Source: Phyllobacteriaceae bacterium (GTDB taxonomy: Bacteria > Pseudomonadota > Alphaproteobacteria > Rhizobiales > Ancalomicrobiaceae). From it: 5,492 nucleotides of DNA. Numbering within the stretch: position 1 is the stretch's first letter; every line of letters starts with the position of its first letter. A model generated the notes under the pieces. It worked only from the letters and a program-made list of their open reading frames with translations, searched no databases and had not been told where the DNA came from. Made by a program: the position numbers and the translations under genes. Location: NCBI GenBank assembly GCA_012517025.1, contig JAAYVT010000559.1, positions 1-5,492 of the forward strand. Reading direction: 5' to 3'. Shown here piece after piece: positions 1 through 5,492 of the stretch.

Positions 1-684
1 GCGGCGGCGGCCGAGCCGTTCGAGAACCTCGTCGACGTAGCCGTGGAGCGCGCCCGACGGCGACACCAGGACGTGGTCGAGGGTGCAATAGGCGTCGAGA
101 TCGAACGGGGCCTCGTCGCGCGGTCGGTCCTTGCGCCGGATCGCGACGAAATCCTCGCGCCGCAGCGTCACCACCCGCGCGCCGGGCGGCACCACCCGTT
201 CCGAGACGATCGAGAGATCGACCTCGCCGCGTTCGAGATCGCCTGCGAGGCCGCCGGCGCGGGGCTGGACGAAGGTGAGGCGGAGGTTCGGCGCGGCGGC
301 GGCGACCGCCTCGGCGAGCGCCGGGCCGAGCGAGACGACGGCGTTGTCGCCGGCGGCGATCACGAAGCGGCGGTCGCGGCGGGCCGGATCGAAGGCCTCG
401 GGCGGACGGACCGCCTCGGCGAGGCCGAGCAGCGCCCGCTTCAACGGCGCGCGCAGGGCGGCGGCGCGCGGGGTCGCGATCATGCCGCGGCCGTTCTCGG
501 AGGGGACCAACAGCGGATCGGCGAAGAACCGGCGCAGGCGGACGAGGCGGGCGGACACGGCCGGTTGACCGAGACCGAGCCGGGCGGCGGCACGGGTGAC
601 GTTGGCTTCGTCGAGCAGCACGTCGAGGGCGACCAGGAGGTCGAGGTCGATGCCGTCGAAATCGATCATGTCGATATCACTCAT
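1..684 (-). CDS. LysR-family transcriptional regulator, partial (C-terminus beyond left edge)
   Basis: This is a DNA-binding regulator of the LysR family. Reading leftward from ATG at 684, 228 codons stay open to base 1. Residues about 13-72 form the winged helix-turn-helix: an LDLLVALDVLL helix, then NVTRAAARLGLGQPAVSARL (28-47) and the wing RRFFADPLLV (51-60) ending in the usual TPRA (71-74). This is the subgroup with a DPLLV wing seen in NodD/LeuO-like regulators. From about residue 106 (RRFVIAAGD) the periplasmic-binding-protein-like effector domain begins, with the GDLERGEVDLSIV stretch (148-160) and HVLVSPSG (204-211). About 70-80 residues should be missing at the C-terminus. A second in-frame ATG lies at 669. 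Neither start has a strong Shine-Dalgarno; the 669 start has a weak GAGTG upstream. The gene is divergent from the MFS exporter, which it probably controls along with itself. The effector is unknown. Confidence 0.93.
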   Translation of the reverse strand, partial: MSDIDMIDFDGIDLDLLVALDVLLDEANVTRAAARLGLGQPAVSARLVRLRRFFADPLLVPSENGRGMIATPRAAALRAPLKRALLGLAEAVRPPEAFDPARRDRRFVIAAGDNAVVSLGPALAEAVAAAAPNLRLTFVQPRAGGLAGDLERGEVDLSIVSERVVPPGARVVTLRREDFVAIRRKDRPRDEAPFDLDAYCTLDHVLVSPSGALHGYVDEVLERLGRRR

Positions 685-755
685 GTTTTAGATCGATTTC
701 AAAAATACCTGCGGATCGGGCACATCGGAAGGCCGTCCTCGATCGGAGTTCGCCG
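685..755. promoter_or_regulatory. Divergent lysR/MFS control region with candidate LysR operator
   Basis: This is the 71-bp gap between the divergent regulator and exporter. Bases 685-710 are strikingly A/T-rich for this sequence. They contain an imperfect palindrome at 686-703 centred on ATCGAT (692-697), with flanking A/T at 690/699 and TTT/AAA at 686-688/701-703 (14 of 18 positions symmetric). A T-N11-A spacing typical of LysR boxes also fits within it. On the minus strand TATTTT (703-708) could be a -10 for lysR, but no good -35 is visible. The palindrome directly abuts the lysR start codon, so binding could repress lysR while controlling the exporter. The operator role is inferred from layout. 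Confidence 0.5.
745..748 (+). promoter_or_regulatory. Shine-Dalgarno of the MFS exporter
   Basis: GGAG lies seven bases before the ATG at 756. This is the clearest ribosome binding site in the window and it fixes the exporter start. Confidence 0.65.
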
Positions 756-1943
756 ATGCGCTCGTCTTCCCGTCCCATGCTGCTTCTGCTCGCCGCCGCC
801 TACTTCGTGATGGGCACCGGTTCCCTCGCCATGGTCGGCACGCTGCCCGACGTCGCCGCGACGCTCGGCCTGTCGCGCGGTGCCGTCGCCTGGATCTACG
901 CCGCCTATTCGATCGCCTTCGCAGTCGGGGCCCCGCTGCTGCAGACCGCGATCGGCGATCGGCCGCGACGGTTCGTGCTGATCGGTGGTCTCGTCGGGTT
1001 GGCTGTCGGTTCGCTCGCCACGGCGGTCGCGGTCGACGCGCCGACGCTGGTGGCGGCGCGTCTCGTGACGGCGATCGGATCGGCGGCGATCGGGCCGGTC
1101 GCCTCGGCGCTGGGGTCGAGCCTGGTGCCGCGCGCCGAACAGGGGCGGGCGTTGGCGGTGATCTTCTCCGGCATCGCCATCGCCTCGGTGGTCGGCGTGC
1201 CGCTGACCACGGTGATCGCCGGGGCGGTCGGCTGGCGGCTCGCCTTCGTGGTGATCGCGGTGGCGAGCCTGACGGTCGCCGGGCTGGTCGGCTTCGGGCT
1301 CGACGATCGGTCGCGGGGCGAGCGGATGCATCCGCTGGCGGCGCTGCGGCTCGCCGCCCATCCGGCGATCGCCGCCGGGCTCGGCGTGATGCTCGGCGAG
1401 ATGGCGGCGCTGTTCGCCTCCTACACGATGATCGTGCCGTTGCTCACCGACCGGTTCGGGCTGACGCCGGCGGCGGTGACGGCGGCGCTGATGCTGTTCG
1501 GCGTCGCCGGGGTCGGCGGCAACGTGCTGGCGCGGCACTTGGCCGGGCGGTGGTCGGCGGAACGCTCGATCGCGGTCGGGCTCGGGCTCTTCGTCGTCGC
1601 CTCGCTGTTGCTGCTGCTCGGGCCGGCGGTGTTCGCCACGGCGGTGACGGTGCTGTTCGCCTGGGCGATCGGCAACGACGTCTTCATGCCGGCGCAGCAG
1701 CGGCGGATGGTGGAGTTGGCGCCCGAAGCGCGCGGCATGGCGCTGGCGCTCAACGCCTCGGCGATCTACCTCGGCTCGTCGCTCGGCTCGGCGATCGCCG
1801 GCGTGCTCGACCGCCACTTCGGGCTCCTCGCCCTGCCGGTCGGGACGATCGGGTTGGCGGCCGTCGCCTTCGCCGCGCTGGCGGCGTCGATGCGGGCGGC
1901 GCGGCGCGGAAACGAAAACGGCGCCGCCGAGGCGACGCCGTGA
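756..1943 (+). CDS. MFS transporter, DHA1-type drug:H+ antiporter / sugar-efflux-like permease
   Basis: This is a complete 395-residue inner-membrane exporter, the normal length for a 12-helix major facilitator. Hydrophobic segments lie at about 8-28, 43-65, 72-92, 97-120, 131-155, 160-182, then a polar central loop (183-200), then 203-229, 238-260, 270-288, 290-311, 327-350 and 357-380. A motif A remnant GDRPRR (67-72) lies between helices 2 and 3. The helix 5 antiporter motif is present as GVPLTTVIAGAVGWR (147-161). The second half has the PAQQRRMVELAPEARG and ALALNASAIYLGSSLG segments typical of AraJ/PbuE-like DHA1 proteins. These point to proton-driven efflux of a small molecule, but the substrate (drug, sugar, purine) cannot be told from sequence. 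It has a good Shine-Dalgarno and is divergent from lysR, which suggests induction by that regulator. Its last eight codons double as the purH terminator on the other strand. Confidence 0.94.
   Translation: MRSSSRPMLLLLAAAYFVMGTGSLAMVGTLPDVAATLGLSRGAVAWIYAAYSIAFAVGAPLLQTAIGDRPRRFVLIGGLVGLAVGSLATAVAVDAPTLVAARLVTAIGSAAIGPVASALGSSLVPRAEQGRALAVIFSGIAIASVVGVPLTTVIAGAVGWRLAFVVIAVASLTVAGLVGFGLDDRSRGERMHPLAALRLAAHPAIAAGLGVMLGEMAALFASYTMIVPLLTDRFGLTPAAVTAALMLFGVAGVGGNVLARHLAGRWSAERSIAVGLGLFVVASLLLLLGPAVFATAVTVLFAWAIGNDVFMPAQQRRMVELAPEARGMALALNASAIYLGSSLGSAIAGVLDRHFGLLALPVGTIGLAAVAFAALAASMRAARRGNENGAAEATP
1910..1941 (-). terminator. Intrinsic terminator of purH, embedded in the MFS 3' end
   Basis: Read on the minus strand, 1941-1918 forms a 10-bp stem (1932-1941 with 1918-1927) closed by a CTCG tetraloop. 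It is followed by TTT, CG, TTT (1917-1910). It starts 30 nt after the purH stop. One pair (1924/1935) is a G·U wobble in purH RNA but a C·A mismatch in exporter RNA, and the plus-strand side has no U-tract. The signal is therefore directional and serves purH. It overlaps the last MFS codons and the T of its stop codon. Confidence 0.72.
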
Positions 1944-1954
1944 TCGATGTCGAA

Positions 1955-1968
1955 GGACGTGGTCGTCC
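1955..1968. other. Small hairpin between the convergent stop codons
   Basis: A perfect 5-bp stem (GGACG/CGTCC) with a TGGT loop lies in the 28-bp gap between the two stop codons. No U-tract follows on either strand, so it is at most an accessory 3'-end structure for both transcripts. Confidence 0.3.
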
Positions 1969-1971
1969 GCC

Positions 1972-3588
1972 TCAGTGGCGGAAGTGGCGCATGCCGGTGG
2001 TCACCATGGCGATGCCGGCGGCGTCCGCCGCGTCGAAGACTTCCTTGTCGCGCATCGAACCGCCCGGCTGGATGACGGCGGTGGCGCCCGCCTCGATCAC
2101 CACCTCGAGCCCGTCGGCGAAGGGGAAGAAGGCGTCGGAGGCGGCGACCGACCCGACGGTCAGCGGCTCGCTCTCGCCGGCGATCTTGGCCGCGTCGGCG
2201 GCCTTGCGGGCGGCGATGCGGGCGCTGTCGACCCGGCTCATCTGGCCGGCGCCGATGCCGACGGTGGCCAGCCCCTTGGCGTAGACGATGGTGTTCGACT
2301 TGACGTGCTTGCAGACCCGGAAGGCGAAGGCGAGGTCGGCGAGCTCGGCCGCGGTCGGGGCGCGCTTGGTCACGGTCTTCAGCTCCAGCGCGTCGACCGA
2401 ACCGTTGTCGCGGGACTGCACCAGCAGGCCGCCGGCCACAGTCTTGGCGGTGAGACCGTCGGCGGTCGGCACCGGCAGGGAGCCGGCGAGCAGCAGGCGC
2501 AGGTTCTTCTTGGTCGCGACGATCGCCTTGGCTTCTTCCGTCGCGTCGGGGACGATGATCACCTCGGTGAAGATCTCGACGATCAACTTGGCCGCCTCGG
2601 CGTCGAGGGTGCGGTTGAAGGCGATGATGCCGCCGAAGGCGGAGACCGGATCGCAGCGCAGCGCCTTGGCATAGGCCTCGGCGAGGGTCGCGCCCTCGGC
2701 GACGCCGCAGGGATTTGCGTGCTTGATGATCGCGCAAGCGGCGGTGCGGGCCGGGTCGAACTCGGCGACCAGCTCGTAGGCCGCGTCGGTGTCGTTGATG
2801 TTGTTGTAGGAGAGCTGCTTGCCCTGCACCTGGACGGCGGTGGCGACCCCCGGACGGGCCACCGGCGAGCGATAGAAGGCGGCCTTCTGGTGCGGGTTCT
2901 CGCCGTAGCGCATGACTTCGGCGAGGGTGCCGCCGAAGGCGCGGTACTTCGGTGCGTCCTCGCCGAGCGCCTCGGCCATCCAGTTGGAGATGGCGGCGTC
3001 GTAGGTGGCGGTGCGGCCGAAGGCCTCGAGCGCCAAGCCCTTGCGCAGCTCCAACGTGGTGGCGCCGTCGTTGGTCTCGAGGCTCGCCAGCACCACGGCG
3101 TAGCGGGAAGGATCGACCACCACGGCGACGTGGGCGTGGTTCTTGGCGGCGGCGCGGATCATCGCCGGGCCGCCGATGTCGATGTTCTCGATCGCGGTCG
3201 CCCAGTCGGCGCCCTTCGCCACCGTCGCCTCGAACGGGTAGAGGTTGACGACCAGCAGGTCGATGCCGGCGATGCCGTGGGCTTCCATCGCGGCGACATG
3301 GTCGGGGTCGTTGCGCACGCCGAGCAGGCCGCCGTGGACCTTCGGATGCAGCGTCTTGACGCGGCCGTCCATGATCTCGGGGAAGCCGGTCACCTCGGAG
3401 ACGTCCTTCACCGGCAGTCCGGCGTCGGCGATCGCCTTGGCGGTACCGCCGGTGGAGAGCAGCTCGACGCCACGGGCGGCGAGCGCCCGGGCGAAGTCGA
3501 TCAGTCCGGTCTTGTCGGACACGGAGAGGAGCGCGCGCTTCAGCGGCACGCGGTCGGGCGGGGTGATGTTCTTGACGGTGATCGACAT
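1972..3588 (-). CDS. purH: Bifunctional AICAR formyltransferase / IMP cyclohydrolase
   Basis: PurH catalyses the last two steps of purine synthesis in the cytoplasm: formyl transfer from 10-formyl-THF to AICAR, then ring closure to IMP. The protein is 538 residues, normal for the family. The N-terminal MGS-like cyclohydrolase domain (about 16-150) shows SDKTG (24-28), STGGTAKAI (45-53), GRVKTLHPKVHGG (75-87) and DIGGPAMIR (137-145). The transformylase domain follows, with RYGENPHQ (227-234), QGKQLSYNNIND (255-266), the catalytic Lys-His in KHANPCG (289-295), DPVSAFGG (313-320), CKHVKSNTIVYAKG (426-439), SDAFFPF (484-490) and the IQPGGSMRD end motif (506-514). All key motifs are present. The ATG at 3588 is preferred because family proteins begin shortly before RALLSVSDKTGL. 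An in-frame GTG at 3645 would add 19 atypical residues and lies inside a leader hairpin. No convincing Shine-Dalgarno precedes either. It lies 183 bp downstream of the heparinase-like gene on the same strand and converges with the MFS gene. Confidence 0.98.
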   Translation of the reverse strand: MSITVKNITPPDRVPLKRALLSVSDKTGLIDFARALAARGVELLSTGGTAKAIADAGLPVKDVSEVTGFPEIMDGRVKTLHPKVHGGLLGVRNDPDHVAAMEAHGIAGIDLLVVNLYPFEATVAKGADWATAIENIDIGGPAMIRAAAKNHAHVAVVVDPSRYAVVLASLETNDGATTLELRKGLALEAFGRTATYDAAISNWMAEALGEDAPKYRAFGGTLAEVMRYGENPHQKAAFYRSPVARPGVATAVQVQGKQLSYNNINDTDAAYELVAEFDPARTAACAIIKHANPCGVAEGATLAEAYAKALRCDPVSAFGGIIAFNRTLDAEAAKLIVEIFTEVIIVPDATEEAKAIVATKKNLRLLLAGSLPVPTADGLTAKTVAGGLLVQSRDNGSVDALELKTVTKRAPTAAELADLAFAFRVCKHVKSNTIVYAKGLATVGIGAGQMSRVDSARIAARKAADAAKIAGESEPLTVGSVAASDAFFPFADGLEVVIEAGATAVIQPGGSMRDKEVFDAADAAGIAMVTTGMRHFRH

Positions 3589-3623
3589 GGGGGAGACGTC
3601 GCGCCTTCGGCCGAGCCGGTGCG

Positions 3624-3690
3624 AAAAACGGATCGGCGACGGCACGAACGGCGGCTCAGCCCGTTCGGCCCGTCTCGTCTGTGCGATCCG
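3624..3690 (-). promoter_or_regulatory. purH: purH leader: nested terminator-like hairpin followed by U5 (candidate attenuator)
   Basis: Three perfectly complementary blocks nest in one structure. The outer CGGATCG/CGATCCG is 3629-3635 with 3684-3690. The middle GACGG/CCGTC is 3638-3642 with 3670-3674. The inner CGAACGG/CCGTTCG is 3645-3651 with 3661-3667, around a 9-nt loop. That gives 19 pairs, broken by a 2x2 internal loop and an asymmetric 2x9 loop. In the purH direction the structure ends directly at five T (3628-3624), 35 nt before the purH ATG. The shape is that of an intrinsic terminator or attenuator. No known riboswitch consensus was recognised. It could instead end transcripts from the heparinase-like gene. 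Confidence 0.5.
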
Positions 3691-3707
3691 GAAGTCTTCG
3701 GTCGCGC

Positions 3708-3735
3708 CGATAGCACGAATCGACGCCCGCGCAAA
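3708..3735 (-). promoter_or_regulatory. Possible purH promoter
   Basis: On the minus strand TTTGCG (3735-3730) and CTATCG (3713-3708), 16 bases apart, resemble the alphaproteobacterial housekeeping -35/-10 pair (TTGAC and CTAT-like). Transcription would begin near 3700, just before the leader hairpin, giving a leader of about 110 nt. The match is partial and was made by eye. Confidence 0.3.
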
Positions 3736-3763
3736 CCCGCCGAAGGGCGAGGTCGGGCGGTTT
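3733..3763 (-). terminator. Weak hairpin after the heparinase-like gene
   Basis: Nine bases past the heparinase stop, AAACCGCC (3763-3756) pairs with GGCGGGTTT (3741-3733), leaving one bulged base and a 14-nt loop. The right arm ends in only three T, so termination would be weak. It overlaps the -35 of the candidate purH promoter. Confidence 0.27.
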
Positions 3764-3771
3764 CGTCGGGG

Positions 3772-5364
3772 TCAGCGGCGCGGAACCAGCGAGCGGGTGG
3801 TGTGGACGAAGGTCCAGGCGATCTCGCGCGGACCGTCGGCGGGAACCGTCAGGGTGATCTGCTCGGCGCGGCGCAGGCCGTGCGCCTCGGCGAGATGGAC
3901 CGACGGCTCGATCTCCGGGACGACGTCGGCGGAGACGAAGTCCCAGGCCTCGCCGTTGGTGGCGGTGAGGCGGACGGCGTCGGAGACGATCTCGACGACG
4001 AGGCTCGGGTGGAGATGGAAGCGCACCACGTAGGGCACGGCGACGGCACCGTCGGCCGCCGGCACCACCCGATCGACGCCGTCGAGCCGGTCGCCGTCGG
4101 CGGTGAGGCGCAGGGGGCGCTCGTGCAGGACGCCGTAGCCGCGCCGATAGCCGTCGTGGCGGGCGGCGACGGTGATCTCGGTGCCCTCCTCCTCGTGCTC
4201 CTGCTCGCGGCGGTCGACGTCGACGGTGTGCGGGCCGGGCAGGACGACTTGGCCGGCGAGGCGGGCGACGAGGCCCTTTTCGACGATCCGGGCGGAGGAG
4301 TGGTCGTCGACCACCAGGGCCGAATGGGCGGCGGTGGTGCGGGCGAGGCGGCGCCATTCGCCGATCGGGCGGAACGGCGCGCCGCAATTGACGACGAAAC
4401 GGGAGTGGCCGGACGACATCTCGAAGGCGAGGGTGCCGGCGTGGGCGGTCTGGGCGACCTCGGCGGGGGGCGGCGGGCCGCAGTCCATCAGCACCACCGT
4501 GCCGCTCGCCTCCAGGCGCTGATAGCCGGAATGCGGGGCGTTGCCGTGCGGCCGGCTCTTGGCCTCGTCGTAGGCGAAGACGGTGGCGATGAGGTCGGTC
4601 GGGCTCGCCGAGGCGCCGTTGAAGAGGGCCAAGGCGCCGTCGTCGTGGCGGAAGAAGCGCACCATCGGCATCATCCGGTCGATGGCGTTCATCATCGTCT
4701 GCGACACCGGCAGGCCGCGCGCCGCCAGCACCTGCAGGATCGGCAGGAGGTCGACCAGGATGTCGACCACCGACGCCGGATTGCGGCCGACGTGACCGCC
4801 GTCGGGCAGGATCTGGCGCTCCAGCTCCTCGTCGAGGCGATGGGCGGCGGACTTCACCCAGCGGCGGAAGCTCTCCACCGTGACGGCGCAGGCGAGGATG
4901 GCGATCGCCACCTTGAGGCGCGGCAGTCCGGCCGGCTCCTCGCCGCGACGGGTGCGCAGATGGCGGAAGTGGCGGGTCAGTCCGGCCAGGAAGCGGTGAT
5001 AGAGGCCGGGATCGGCATCGGCGAGGATCATCGGCGCCTGGGTCAGCCAGGCGAGCAGGCGGCGGGCGGCGACGTCCGGTTCCCAGGCGATCGGGTCGTG
5101 GTCGGCGATGCGCAGCCAGTCGTCGACCAGTGCACGGGCGTTGCCGCGCGCCACCGCGCTGTCGGCGGCGCGCAGGTGGCGCAACCAGCCGAAGCCGTGC
5201 AGCACCCGCGCCCATTCCGGGCCGGGCGGCAGCACCTCGAAGGGCGAGCGGCCGCGACATTCGACGATCTGGCCGGAAAAGGCGAAGACGCCGGCGTAGA
5301 TGTCGTCGGCGACGGTCGGATCGGCGGTGCGCAGGTCCTGCGGCGCGACGGTCAGGCGATCGGG
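3772..5364 (-). CDS. Heparinase II/III-like polysaccharide-lyase-family protein, N-terminus missing
   Basis: About 530 residues match the alphaproteobacterial heparinase II/III-like family, whose members are usually some 30-60 residues longer at the N-terminus. Numbering from the first family-like codon (PDRL, 5364): APQDLRTADPT (7-17) is followed by an alpha-helical toroid (about 48-270) with LHGFGWLRHLRA (55-66), LPDGGHVGRNP (186-196) and NAIDRMMPMVRFFRH (226-240). The beta-rich heparinase II/III domain (about 275-520) follows, with NAPHSGYQRL (275-284), HAGTLAFEMSSG (308-319) and TAAHSALVVDD (344-354). His278, Tyr281, His308 and His347 are candidate active-site residues by family analogy. 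Lyase activity and substrate are not established for this subgroup. From memory, the gene is commonly beside purH and rsmB in Hyphomicrobiales. Upstream of 5353 the sequence does not continue with a normal N-terminus but switches to a repeat of codons 48-93 in another frame. The frame stays formally open to an ATG at 5484, but those about 40 residues are out-of-frame translation of the repeat and should not be taken as the true start. Confidence 0.88.
   Translation of the reverse strand, partial: PDRLTVAPQDLRTADPTVADDIYAGVFAFSGQIVECRGRSPFEVLPPGPEWARVLHGFGWLRHLRAADSAVARGNARALVDDWLRIADHDPIAWEPDVAARRLLAWLTQAPMILADADPGLYHRFLAGLTRHFRHLRTRRGEEPAGLPRLKVAIAILACAVTVESFRRWVKSAAHRLDEELERQILPDGGHVGRNPASVVDILVDLLPILQVLAARGLPVSQTMMNAIDRMMPMVRFFRHDDGALALFNGASASPTDLIATVFAYDEAKSRPHGNAPHSGYQRLEASGTVVLMDCGPPPPAEVAQTAHAGTLAFEMSSGHSRFVVNCGAPFRPIGEWRRLARTTAAHSALVVDDHSSARIVEKGLVARLAGQVVLPGPHTVDVDRREQEHEEEGTEITVAARHDGYRRGYGVLHERPLRLTADGDRLDGVDRVVPAADGAVAVPYVVRFHLHPSLVVEIVSDAVRLTATNGEAWDFVSADVVPEIEPSVHLAEAHGLRRAEQITLTVPADGPREIAWTFVHTTRSLVPRR
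5084..5223. repeat. 140-bp direct repeat, copy A (in-frame part of the heparinase-like gene)
   Basis: This segment matches 5353-5492 at an offset of exactly 269 bp with only three mismatches (5131/5400, 5179/5448, 5188/5457). It encodes residues about 48-93 of the heparinase-like protein in its proper frame and is followed by normal family sequence, so it is the native copy. Confidence 0.95.
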
Positions 5365-5492
5365 TCGTGGTCGGCGATGCGCAGCCAGTCGTCGACCAGG
5401 GCACGGGCGTTGCCGCGCGCCACCGCGCTGTCGGCGGCGCGCAGGTGACGCAACCAACCGAAGCCGTGCAGCACCCGCGCCCATTCCGGGCC
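5352..5492 (-). pseudogene. Fragment of a second heparinase-like reading frame, ending in TGA at the junction
   Basis: Read in the frame matching copy A, the repeat encodes 46 residues from GPEWARVLHGFGW to ADHDPIA, identical in protein to residues 48-93 of the heparinase-like gene. It then hits TGA at 5354-5352, where the native copy has TGG (Trp94). All three base differences from copy A are third-position and silent (Ala, Arg and Gly codons). A protein initiated upstream in this frame would stop here, without the rest of the toroid or the lyase-like domain. It is either a truncated duplicate or the end of a chimeric contig. Confidence 0.6.
5353..5492. repeat. 140-bp direct repeat, copy B (reaches the window edge)
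   Basis: This is the second copy of 5084-5223, cut by the right edge, so its full length is unknown. If it is a complete tandem duplication the unit would be 269 bp and continue to about 5621. The offset is not a multiple of three, so the two copies lie in different frames relative to the main body. Confidence 0.95.

Noticed and set aside
43..810. Plus-strand open frames over the LysR gene
   Set aside because: The minus strand encodes a clear LysR helix-turn-helix and effector domain. The plus-strand products are Arg/Gly/Ala-rich shadows.
699..1817. Minus-strand 372-codon frame under the MFS gene
   Set aside because: The product is Arg/His/Gln-rich with no recognisable fold. The plus-strand frame has a Shine-Dalgarno and 12 helices.
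3589..3707. ZTP (pfl) riboswitch in the purH leader
   Set aside because: This class often precedes purH, but its conserved CCGCCTGGGC-like element is not present. The leader is mostly one nested hairpin.
3656..5404. Minus-strand 582-codon frame overlapping the heparinase-like gene
   Set aside because: It is Arg/Pro-rich and out of frame with the family motifs. It is a GC-bias shadow of the real gene.
1975..5448. A very long plus-strand open frame (1157 codons) antisense to purH and the heparinase-like gene
   Set aside because: It mirrors two genes with clear family motifs. Its predicted protein is low-complexity Gly/Asp/Val/Arg-rich sequence with no domain, as expected opposite high-GC codons.
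5365..5484. ATG at 5484 as start of the heparinase-like protein
   Set aside because: Codons 5484-5365 are an out-of-frame reading of the 140-bp repeat, giving Arg-rich sequence unlike the family N-terminus. The true start is not in the window.
1..5492. CRISPR arrays, tRNA/rRNA genes, insertion sequences, phage or defence genes
   Set aside because: No spaced short repeats, no tRNA-like cloverleaf, no transposase-like product and no terminal inverted repeats were seen. Apart from the edge duplication, the window looks like ordinary chromosome.

Overview
The window is about 70% G+C with strong G/C third-position bias. It carries LysR and MFS genes, a purH of alphaproteobacterial type, and a heparinase II/III-like gene beside purH. 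This suggests a high-GC alphaproteobacterium, most likely Hyphomicrobiales (Rhizobiales). That placement comes from gene content and protein style, not from a search.

Layout: (1) 1-684, minus strand, the N-terminal 228 codons of a LysR-type regulator that runs off the left edge. (2) 685-755, a short divergent control region with the most A/T-rich patch seen here and an 18-nt imperfect palindrome. (3) 756-1943, plus strand, a complete 12-helix MFS drug:H+ antiporter-like exporter. (4) 1972-3588, minus strand, complete purH, convergent with the exporter. Its best intrinsic terminator lies inside the last codons of the exporter gene. (5) 3589-3771, a 183-bp gap holding a candidate promoter and a large nested hairpin followed by five U, all in the purH direction. 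(6) 3772 to about 5364, minus strand, a heparinase II/III-like protein missing its N-terminus. (7) 5353-5492, a second copy of 140 bp of the heparinase gene, 269 bp from the first copy and out of frame with the main body.

The LysR/MFS pair is a classic divergent regulator-exporter module. PurH catalyses the last two steps of IMP synthesis. The heparinase-like gene lies upstream of purH on the same strand and may share transcription with it. The two points most worth a second look are the terminator-like structure that purH transcripts apparently must cross, and the frameshifting partial duplication at the right edge. That duplication is either a real disruption of the heparinase gene or a chimeric contig end.
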